In this document: piece after piece, positions 24,525 through 30,260 of the stretch
Position numbering within the stretch: position 1 is the first letter of the stretch
How the letters are laid out: each line of letters opens with the position of its first letter
IMG/VR virus record: IMGVR_UViG_3300022689_000011
Location: 1-43,499 of that record
Source: a virus
DNA length: 43,499 nucleotides
Direction: 5' to 3' (one strand)
Position numbers and translations under genes: made by a program
The notes under the pieces: model-generated
Told to the model about the DNA's origin: nothing
What the model saw: only the letters and a program-made list of their open reading frames with translations
Databases searched by the model: none

Positions 24525-25319
24525 CTAGTGTCCTGCGAATACTACGGGTTTCGGCGTGTAGAAGCACACGCCACAATTGCCGCAGTGTTTCGAACGCTTC
24601 CCGGTATCCATTGCGTCGCGTTGTTCGGGGCACACTACGGCGTCACCCATGAACCGCAATTCGGTCGGAAAGTCAACCCCAAAACTTCCCCATTCGCCCG
24701 TGGTATCGCTTGTGCGGATAAGGAAGCGGTCGGGCAACGCGTCGCGTACACGGGCGATACCCGCGCCGATCTTCGTTGACGTCGGCCAAGCCGTGAACCC
24801 GAATAGGGTTAGGTTGTCGTACGTGTCGAGTAGTTCGACCCATAGCTTGAGGTACGACCACGAATAAAAATCGCCCGATATGTGCAGCCGTATGACTACG
24901 TGCCAATCTTCGGCGCACACTTGCGCGACGTTTCGCCGCAAGGCTTGTTCAAGGGCCTTGCCGTGTCGCCAACGCTTAAGCAACGGCATGTTGTTCGTGT
25001 AGCAATCCCGCCAATGTGGGCAGGTTGCCGGGCACGTTTCCCGTTCGATCAACGACAGGGCGTACATACGCGCACCCTTGAGCCGCCCAACAAGCACGTC
25101 GCCGCCGATCTTGCGTTGATTGCGCCCGTCCGTAAGTACGAAGTCGTCGGGCTGCGGGTCGTGTATCGTCGTCGGGTAGATCGTCGTACGCGCGTCGCGC
25201 CCTACGACCTTAGACGCTGTGCCCGTAGGCGGTATAGTGTGCTTGATCCGCCTACGATCTTTGACTTTGGCCCTTGCCGCTTCGGCCCGTGCGTGTTGCT
25301 TTGTGTTCACCTTATCCAT
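24525..25319 (-). CDS. gp88-like protein (PF17338 type)
   Basis: About 264 aa (ATG 25317-25319, 8-base overlap with the upstream gene). Central segment with CPATCPHWRDCYTNNM, then RLHISGDFYSWSYLKLWVELLD, FGFTAWPTSTKIG and a C-terminal CPEQ...KHCGNCGVCF. This is the pattern of the 'gene product 88' family of actinobacteriophages and other phages. The function of that family is not established. The two Cys clusters (ERETCPATCPHWRDC and HCGNCGVC) suggest bound metal, and some relation to radical-SAM-like proteins has been suspected; I cannot confirm it. Confidence 0.75.
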   Translation of the reverse strand: MDKVNTKQHARAEAARAKVKDRRRIKHTIPPTGTASKVVGRDARTTIYPTTIHDPQPDDFVLTDGRNQRKIGGDVLVGRLKGARMYALSLIERETCPATCPHWRDCYTNNMPLLKRWRHGKALEQALRRNVAQVCAEDWHVVIRLHISGDFYSWSYLKLWVELLDTYDNLTLFGFTAWPTSTKIGAGIARVRDALPDRFLIRTSDTTGEWGSFGVDFPTELRFMGDAVVCPEQRDAMDTGKRSKHCGNCGVCFYTPKPVVFAGH

Positions 25320-25635
25320 CGGCCTCAACTTCGAAGGCCGTTACCAGACTACCCGGCAACAGGGCTAGGCGGCGTAGCTTGCGTACCCCAAGGGCAGTAA
25401 GCGCCGACCGTATTTCGTTCATGGTGGCACGCTTCGACGCGCCCTTGTCCGTTGACCCCGACACGCTCAATTCGGCGTACCCGTTGTGGTGTTGGATCAA
25501 GACGACGTGAACGTTACGCCGCCGAAACGGCAACCGCGCTGCGAAGATAGACGCAACTTCTTTCGTCGCGTGCTTCCATGCTTGGTCTTCGGCGTCTGTG
25601 TCGCGGTAACGCGATAGCTTGTCGGTCGGTATCAT
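25312..25635 (-). CDS. Hypothetical protein, 107 aa
   Basis: Starts MIPTDKLSRYRDTDAEDQAWKHA (ATG 25633-25635, ATGA overlap with the tiny membrane gene). The helical N-terminus, the basic strand-rich middle (RRRNVHVVLIQHHNGYAELSVSGS) and the alternation to the end suggest an alpha/beta domain. Function unknown. Confidence 0.65.
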   Translation of the reverse strand: MIPTDKLSRYRDTDAEDQAWKHATKEVASIFAARLPFRRRNVHVVLIQHHNGYAELSVSGSTDKGASKRATMNEIRSALTALGVRKLRRLALLPGSLVTAFEVEADG

Positions 25636-25748
25636 GCCGGACCCCCTTTGGCTTTGTGCATCATGCGAACCACGATAACACATGCGACGACGAAGGCAAG
25701 AGCGAATACGCCCAAGCCTGCGATTATCCATACGACGGGAATACACAT
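25632..25748 (-). CDS. Tiny single-pass membrane protein, 38 aa
   Basis: MCIPVVWIIAGLGVFALAFV..., start 25746-25748, stop 25632-25634. One transmembrane helix (about 5-27) and a short basic tail (RMMHKAKGGPA). It fits exactly between the mini-A stop (25753) and the next start, with which it overlaps by ATGA, which argues it is real. Function unknown. Confidence 0.65.
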   Translation of the reverse strand: MCIPVVWIIAGLGVFALAFVVACVIVVRMMHKAKGGPA

Positions 25749-25752
25749 AGGC

Positions 25753-26652
25753 TTAGTCCCGCTCTTGTTCGTCGCGCTGTGCTTGCGCGATCACGCTGCG
25801 CAACACGGCCTTGTCTGCGCTCAACAGGTCTTCGCGCACCTGCCACAAGTCTTCGTCCTTGTAGTCGTCGATTGTGTCTTGAATGAGCCGACGCATTACG
25901 CGCGGTTCCAGCGCGTCGAGTTCCCAACTTTCGTAGCCGTGTTCGGCCACGTATTCTGGTGCCCGGCTGTCGGTAAGCTTGGCGGGGTTGGGCGGCGGGC
26001 TGTACTGCAACACTTGATCCATGTTCAAAGCGATACGGCGTACCTCTACGTCACCTTCTGCGAACATGCACAGGCGCTTTTCGTTGTCGCGCGTCATGTC
26101 AATGCCGGACGGGTCATGGTCGCCAAGATGGATTACGACCGTATGGTAGCCGCGTAGGTGATAATCGGCCATGCGCTTGCCTGCGGCGTAAAGTTCGGAC
26201 TGCGATACGTAGCCCCGACACGCGAAGTAATCGACGTCGTTTTCGCTGCACACGCGGTCGATAACGCCAAGCAAGGCGTCTTTCTCAATCCACACTTCTA
26301 CGCGGGTTTCTTGGTTTTCCCACATATCAATGCTGTACCGCGACGCCAGACCGCGAAGTGCGTTGGACGGGCTGTACGAATTGCGACGGCCACGCAAGAA
26401 CCGCGTACGGTCTTCGATTGCGTCCCAATCCACCATGCCGCCTAGCCGGGCCTTCGATATGGTGTCGCCCAACGCGTCGTAGTTGCGTTGTTTGTTTTCC
26501 ATAAGGCCACGGGCGACAAACTGGTAGTAGAGTTGCCGAAGTGTGAGGGTCAGGCCGTCCGCTTGGTATTCCGCGATAATCGCGTTGGCTTGGTCGATAC
26601 GCTTGAGCGACACAGGCCGGAACGGCTGCGGTTCGAAACATTCATAGGGCAT
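25753..26652 (-). CDS. Topoisomerase VI A / Spo11-like protein (Topo mini-A type)
   Basis: A 299-aa protein with the two-part core of type IIB topoisomerase A subunits. The 5Y-CAP-like winged helix holds TLRQLYYQFVARGL: Arg39 and the adjacent Tyr42/Tyr43, candidates for the nucleophile. The Toprim domain has Glu123 (WIEKDAL) and the DxD-type GDHDPSGID (Asp178, Asp180, Asp185). It is much shorter than Topo VI A (about 360-390 aa), and no B subunit or GHKL ATPase is seen in the genome, as described for Topo mini-A proteins of mobile elements. It may nick or relax DNA, or act as a nuclease. Own promoter at 26683-26711. Confidence 0.8.
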   Translation of the reverse strand: MPYECFEPQPFRPVSLKRIDQANAIIAEYQADGLTLTLRQLYYQFVARGLMENKQRNYDALGDTISKARLGGMVDWDAIEDRTRFLRGRRNSYSPSNALRGLASRYSIDMWENQETRVEVWIEKDALLGVIDRVCSENDVDYFACRGYVSQSELYAAGKRMADYHLRGYHTVVIHLGDHDPSGIDMTRDNEKRLCMFAEGDVEVRRIALNMDQVLQYSPPPNPAKLTDSRAPEYVAEHGYESWELDALEPRVMRRLIQDTIDDYKDEDLWQVREDLLSADKAVLRSVIAQAQRDEQERD

Positions 26653-26682
26653 TGGTGGTATCCTTCTGCGTTGAGTGCGTCC

Positions 26683-26711
26683 GGTATACCTAATCGGGCA
26701 AGTCCTGTCAA
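26683..26711 (-). promoter_or_regulatory. Sigma70-like promoter for the mini-A operon
   Basis: Minus strand TTGACA (26711-26706), 17-nt spacer, TATACC (26688-26683), about 30 bases before the start at 26652. It overlaps the end of the OmpR-type gene. Confidence 0.65.
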
Positions 26712-27337
26712 GACCTACTTTTGCCGCTTCCTTCGGGGGCGTCTTCGTAGCCGTCTTCGCCTTCGCGGATTAGCTGGTAGCCCATGCCCTGTATCGTGGC
26801 GATACGTACACCCTTAAGCTTCGGGCGCACATGCGACAAATGAACGTCAAGTACCTTTGTGGCGGGCATTTCGTCGGTGCTGCGGTCGTCGTAGAGCCGC
26901 CGCATAAGCCCTTCCTTGCTCAACGTGCGATTGGGCGCACGATCAAGGGCAAGTACGAACTTGGCTTCGATCATGGTTAGGCCGTGCCTGCGCATGGTCA
27001 ACAGAAGCCCCGCAGCGTCCGACGCTGTGACGTACTCTAGTTTCTCAACCGCGTCGGCTTCTTCGTCAACTTCTGCGACGCTATGGTAGCGGTCGCCGTC
27101 TACCTCAATCAAGCTGTCGAGTAGCAGGCGTAGGCATTGCTTGGCAGATCGGGCAGGCCAGCCCCTACGCTTTTCGAATACCTCAATTGGCATTTCGTCT
27201 ACGATCAATTCCCGCAGCACACGAAAGAGCGACGGGGAAAGCTTGAAGTCGTACGGGCGACGACTGAATTTGTACGCCGCCAATACTTGTTGATCGGTTA
27301 GAGAACCGCGTTTCTTAAGTGCGTACACTACCTGCAC
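26708..27337 (-). CDS. Transcription factor with OmpR/PhoB-type winged helix, no receiver domain
   Basis: A 209-aa protein. The C-terminal half (about 112-195) reads as an OmpR/PhoB effector domain: LTMIEAKFVLALDRAPNRTLSKEGLM, then the recognition-helix region ATKVLDVHLSHVRPKL and the closing strand IATIQGMGYQLI. The N-terminal half looks like a second winged helix (SLFRVLRELIVDEMPIEVFEKR...AKQCLRLLLDSLIEV) in place of a phospho-receiver. The start is GTG 27335-27337. It is a likely regulator of phage or host genes; the cell-cycle regulator CtrA of alphaproteobacteria has a similar effector domain. Targets unknown. Confidence 0.78.
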   Translation of the reverse strand: MQVVYALKKRGSLTDQQVLAAYKFSRRPYDFKLSPSLFRVLRELIVDEMPIEVFEKRRGWPARSAKQCLRLLLDSLIEVDGDRYHSVAEVDEEADAVEKLEYVTASDAAGLLLTMRRHGLTMIEAKFVLALDRAPNRTLSKEGLMRRLYDDRSTDEMPATKVLDVHLSHVRPKLKGVRIATIQGMGYQLIREGEDGYEDAPEGSGKSRS

Positions 27338-27361
27338 AATATCGCCTTTCGGGGAAGGGGG

Positions 27362-27634
27362 CTATTCGCCCCCGGCTTCGTTTAACGGTACTGTAACGGA
27401 CCCGCCCAATTCGCGCAAGGCGTGTGCGATACGTGCTTTGACAATATCGCGCTTGCTGGCCTTGTTGACCATTGCGTGCGCAAGGGTCAGTTCGGCGCGG
27501 GCGTTGAACGTCCGTTCGGCTTCGTCTTCGCGTACCAATTCCATGATCCCTGCGGCGATATCGCCCGACTGCGGAACCCCGCAGGCGTGCAACACGCTTT
27601 CGATACGTTCGGCAAGGGTGCTGTCGCGTGCCAT
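27362..27634 (-). CDS. Hypothetical protein, 90 aa
   Basis: Starts MARDSTLAERIESVLHACG (ATG 27632-27634), 1 base after the stop of the 141-aa gene. Mostly helical; ends EAGGE. No known domain. Confidence 0.65.
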   Translation of the reverse strand: MARDSTLAERIESVLHACGVPQSGDIAAGIMELVREDEAERTFNARAELTLAHAMVNKASKRDIVKARIAHALRELGGSVTVPLNEAGGE

Positions 27635-27635
27635 G

Positions 27636-28061
27636 TCAGCCCCCTTTCTTCGGATCGTTGATACCGACGACGCCCGCGTAGTCTTCGCCCCATGTGAGGC
27701 CACGCGCGTTGCAATAGTCGTCGAGTGCGGCACCGGCCCCGGTGAAGCCTTGGCCCTTGGCCCAACACAACGCCGCTTCGACGGCGGGTTCGCGCTGCGT
27801 GAGTTCGCGCAACAGCTTGGTACGCTGTGCAGGCTTCAAGGTCGCATGGATCGTACGCGACATGGTGCGGGTGCTTCCTTCGGGCGTGTACGTTTCCGAC
27901 AGGGCAATTTCGGTCCATGCGTCGGGGTTCGGCCCTGTGCCGTCGTAGTCCTTGATACGCACTTCGCACGTACTGTCTTCGACTTGGTGCCGGTACTTGT
28001 TGTACGGTACGTGGTCGCGCACGATGGTACGGAATTCGGGCATGTGTGCGGGTTGTTTCAT
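27636..28061 (-). CDS. Hypothetical protein, 141 aa
   Basis: Starts MKQPAHMPEFRTIVRDHVPYNKY (ATG 28059-28061) behind a strong promoter and ribosome site GAAGGATAG. N-terminal beta-rich half (VEDSTCEVRIKDYDG), C-terminal helices (ARGLTWGEDYAGVVGINDPKKGG). No function recognised. Confidence 0.68.
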   Translation of the reverse strand: MKQPAHMPEFRTIVRDHVPYNKYRHQVEDSTCEVRIKDYDGTGPNPDAWTEIALSETYTPEGSTRTMSRTIHATLKPAQRTKLLRELTQREPAVEAALCWAKGQGFTGAGAALDDYCNARGLTWGEDYAGVVGINDPKKGG

Positions 28062-28089
28062 TGGTCTATCCTTCGTTGCTGATATACGT

Positions 28090-28118
28090 AATATAGGGCC
28101 GGACCTATCCCATGTCAA
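28090..28118 (-). promoter_or_regulatory. Sigma70-like promoter for the 141-aa/90-aa/OmpR-type operon
   Basis: Minus strand TTGACA (28118-28113), 17-nt spacer, TATATT (28095-28090). Closest to the E. coli consensus of all units here. Confidence 0.7.
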
Positions 28119-28473
28119 GCCCTACTTTGTGAAGCTGCGCAATTACTTCGGGCGGTAACTTCGCTGCAATGTGCAGTATGGGCCGCAGGCTGTGTACGTC
28201 GCTAGAGCGCGTCGAGTTACATAGGCGGCACGCACACGCTAGGTTGTAGTGCCCGTCTGTGCCGCCTAGAGACTTGGGCAAGATATGCTCTACGCTTGCC
28301 ATAGAGCGACGTAGGCGCTTGCCGGAATGGCGCGTGCCTAGTTCGATCCCAAGTACCCTGCGGGCTTCGGTCTTCGTGATAACGGCGGGGTGCCAAGTCC
28401 AATCGCCGCACCACAAGCACCGTTGTTCTTGCTGCCACCAACGGCGCAAGCCTACGTGTTTAACCTTCGCCAT
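28105..28473 (-). CDS. HNH endonuclease
   Basis: A 122-aa protein. Zinc Cys pairs CLWC (19-22) and CRLC (about 82-85). HNH core SVEHILPKSLGGTDGHYNLACACRLCNSTRSS with His63 as catalytic base and Asn77. Free-standing HNH proteins of phages act as homing enzymes or, when next to the terminase, in packaging; here it is far from the terminase, so homing or host-DNA cutting are open. Starts 4 bases after the preceding gene. Confidence 0.88.
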   Translation of the reverse strand: MAKVKHVGLRRWWQQEQRCLWCGDWTWHPAVITKTEARRVLGIELGTRHSGKRLRRSMASVEHILPKSLGGTDGHYNLACACRLCNSTRSSDVHSLRPILHIAAKLPPEVIAQLHKVGLDMG

Positions 28474-28477
28474 ACGC

Positions 28478-29017
28478 CTACCGCCTATCCGGGTCGCTAT
28501 ACACGCGCCGCCCGGTGTTCTGCACGCGCTTAAACACCGCTTCGTTGTGGCGTTCGTCTACGACAATGTTGTAAGCCGCGCCGATAATGTTAGACGCCAC
28601 GCGGTCAAACGCCGACCCGCCGATACTTGGGTTGGGGCGCACGTCAAGCATACGGATTTCGTCTACCGTGACGCGCAAGCATTCGTCTACGTCTAGGCGG
28701 CATACCATGTCGCACAAATAGGCCAAGCCCGGTTGGGTTACGTGGTCCGCAGTGTGCCGCAAGGGCGCGGCCCTTTGTGCCATTACGCGTTGTTCGATCA
28801 CTGCGTAATCTACGTCCGCAAGCGGGTTTTCCGCAAAACGCCCGGTACGCGTGCCGCCGATATACTGCACTTCGGGCACATTATGCGTAAAGCGCCCCGT
28901 AGGCGAAACCGTGTCGAACGCCTGCGGCATTTTGTGCGGCGATACGGCTTGCCTAAGCATTCGGTCGCGTTCCTCTTGCGACATAGCCGCCCATTGCTCT
29001 TTGGTGATTTGTGCCAT
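28478..29017 (-). CDS. Hypothetical protein, 179 aa
   Basis: The N-terminus MAQITKEQWAAMSQEERDRML is a charged helix. A central part with PEVQYIGGTRTGRFAENPLADVDYAVIEQR, then helical segments. No motif that I can tie to a family. Lies between the 77-aa gene and the HNH gene in one operon behind the promoter at 29304-29332. Confidence 0.7.
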   Translation of the reverse strand: MAQITKEQWAAMSQEERDRMLRQAVSPHKMPQAFDTVSPTGRFTHNVPEVQYIGGTRTGRFAENPLADVDYAVIEQRVMAQRAAPLRHTADHVTQPGLAYLCDMVCRLDVDECLRVTVDEIRMLDVRPNPSIGGSAFDRVASNIIGAAYNIVVDERHNEAVFKRVQNTGRRVYSDPDRR

Positions 29018-29041
29018 GTGGTGTTCCTTCCTTGCCCACAG

Positions 29042-29275
29042 TTAGTCGAGTACCTGCATTTCGTCGAGATAGGCCACGACGTCGCGCAAGAGTGCGCCCG
29101 AACGGTAGCGAACTTCGACGGTAACGCGCGACATACCTGCGGCGCTGTACACGCTAACCATGTCGCTTGCGTTGTGTTCGGCGGCAATGTTGTCAAGCCC
29201 TTGTTGCAGGCGCGGACGTGCGCGTTGGTATTCTGCGCTATTGCCGTTCAAGTTCAAGTGAATGCTGGTAGTCAT
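29042..29275 (-). CDS. Hypothetical protein, 77 aa
   Basis: MTTSIHLNLNGNSAEYQRARPRL..., alternating strand and helix (SIHLNLN, VSVYSAAGMSRVTVEVRY). First gene behind the promoter at 29304-29332, with ribosome site GAAGGAACC. Function unknown. Confidence 0.65.
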   Translation of the reverse strand: MTTSIHLNLNGNSAEYQRARPRLQQGLDNIAAEHNASDMVSVYSAAGMSRVTVEVRYRSGALLRDVVAYLDEMQVLD

Positions 29276-29303
29276 GTTCGGTTCCTTCGTTGTCTACGTT
29301 ACC

Positions 29304-29332
29304 TAGATAGCACCTACGTTCGCCTACGTCAA
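29304..29332 (-). promoter_or_regulatory. Sigma70-like promoter leaving the AT-rich island
   Basis: Minus strand TTGACG (29332-29327), 17-nt spacer, TATCTA (29309-29304). It lies at the left edge of the AT-rich region and drives the leftward operon that starts at 29275. Confidence 0.65.
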
Positions 29333-29419
29333 CCCCTACGACGGATAAATAGCGTTATAGTTCTGCTATACAAACCACTATACCAAATAATGTAATAATA
29401 TCAGATAGATAAGAGATAT

Positions 29420-29446
29420 ATATAGTAAATATAGTAAATATAGTAT
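29420..29446. repeat. Three tandem 9-bp repeats ATATAGTAA
   Basis: Units at 29420-29428, 29429-29437 and 29438-29446 (last base T). The reverse complement of two units recurs at 29523-29540. Confidence 0.8.
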
Positions 29447-29522
29447 TTCTTTCTTACTTTCCATCGTAGTTACCTGTCGTATTTACGGTCGCACGACCCC
29501 GACCCCTCTTATGTCCGAAACC

Positions 29523-29540
29523 ACTATATTTACTATATTT
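29523..29540. repeat. Inverted copy of the tandem repeat (18 bp, perfect)
   Basis: Exact reverse complement of 29427-29444, separated by 78 bases. It could form a cruciform or bind a dimeric protein. Confidence 0.8.
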
Positions 29541-29625
29541 CCCTCAACCCATTGAAAACAAAGGGAAAATAGCGTATAGAGGCCACTATATCTTGCTAAA
29601 CTGTTGATATCTAATGCACATTTCA

Positions 29626-29683
29626 GATACGAAAAAAGCCCGCGCCATATATCCTAGTTACATGGATACGATAGCGCGAGCCT
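29626..29683 (-). terminator. Strong intrinsic terminator after the 101-aa gene
   Basis: Minus strand AGGCTCGCGC (29683-29674) pairs with GCGCGGGCTT (29645-29636) over 10 bp with two G-U pairs. The loop can extend the stem by TATCC/GGATA. TTTTTT follows (29637-29632). This ends the leftward transcript that carries the HTH, PrimPol and following small genes, before the AT-rich island. Confidence 0.82.
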
Positions 29684-29706
29684 GTCTTGTGCGGCGATAC
29701 GAACAA

Positions 29707-30012
29707 TCAACCGCTCTCAAGATCGAATTGCGCACGTAAAGCAAGCTGGCGCATGTATTCGTCGTAACCTTCGGTAGTTGAGGCTTGGCACAACGCAATG
29801 TGCGTCACGCTTTCGCGGGCTGTCATGTGGGAAATGATCGCACGCACGCGCAACCACTCTTGGGCCTTGAGACGGGCGGCGTGCATACTGTCGGCGTGTT
29901 CGATCACGCGCCCGGAACACAGCACGGCGGCTTCCCCGTGTACGCGGTCGATAGTGAAGCTTGCGAACGTCTTGAGTGCCCAAGCGTTGTTGACGTTTAC
30001 GTTGATTTGCAT
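29707..30012 (-). CDS. Hypothetical protein, 101 aa
   Basis: Starts MQINVNVNNAWALKTFASFTID (ATG 30010-30012, ribosome site GAAAGGA). Beta strands at the start, then helix (HAARLKAQEWLRVRAIISHM). No family recognised. Last gene before the strong terminator. Confidence 0.68.
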   Translation of the reverse strand: MQINVNVNNAWALKTFASFTIDRVHGEAAVLCSGRVIEHADSMHAARLKAQEWLRVRAIISHMTARESVTHIALCQASTTEGYDEYMRQLALRAQFDLESG

Positions 30013-30080
30013 AGCATAGTCCTTTCGTTTGCTGCCCACACTCTAGCGGACAGACCTTAAGACTTCGTGAATGTGCGGAA

Positions 30081-30260
30081 CTAAAGTGGGTTTATGTCTT
30101 GTTCGTCTAGTTCATATGTAGACGGCCTACCATCGCACCACCACAGGACAAGATATATTGCGTGGGTCATATTCCGCGCTAAGATAATTCGATCTATCAT
30201 AGCGGGTATGTCCCCGGCAATTATTACGTGCTGGCCTAGTTCATATTTTGGTTTTATCAT
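30081..30260 (-). CDS. Small protein, 59 aa, coupled to PrimPol gene
   Basis: MIKPKYELGQHVIIAGDIPAM..., start 30258-30260, stop TAG 30081-30083. Its ATG overlaps the PrimPol TGA (ATGA). The pattern YxLGxxVxIxGDIPAxI...YxVxWWCDG..STYELDEQDI looks like a compact beta-barrel seen as a small protein in many phages. It is short enough to be missed by usual length cut-offs. Confidence 0.72.
   Translation of the reverse strand: MIKPKYELGQHVIIAGDIPAMIDRIILARNMTHAIYLVLWWCDGRPSTYELDEQDINPL

Larger units (their letters stand above)
29333..29631. other. AT-rich non-coding island with repeats; candidate origin or control region
   Basis: The stretch 29276-29706 has no credible gene. It contains three tandem 9-bp units ATATAGTA(A/T) at 29420-29446 and an 18-bp perfect inverted repeat, 29427-29444 against 29523-29540. 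CCACTATA occurs three times in the same direction (29375, 29521, 29583) and AAATAGCGT twice (29347, 29567). It is the only clearly AT-rich stretch in a GC-rich genome, next to the PrimPol operon. This fits an origin with iterons or a regulator-binding region. Confidence 0.6.

Noticed and set aside
29333-29631. CRISPR-like array in the repeat island
   Set aside because: Repeats are 8-18 bp, irregularly spaced and AT-rich, with no constant spacer length.
29661-29740. Short plus-strand frame MDTIARAC... across the terminator
   Set aside because: Only about 25 codons, antisense to a gene end and lying within the terminator loop; no ribosome site.
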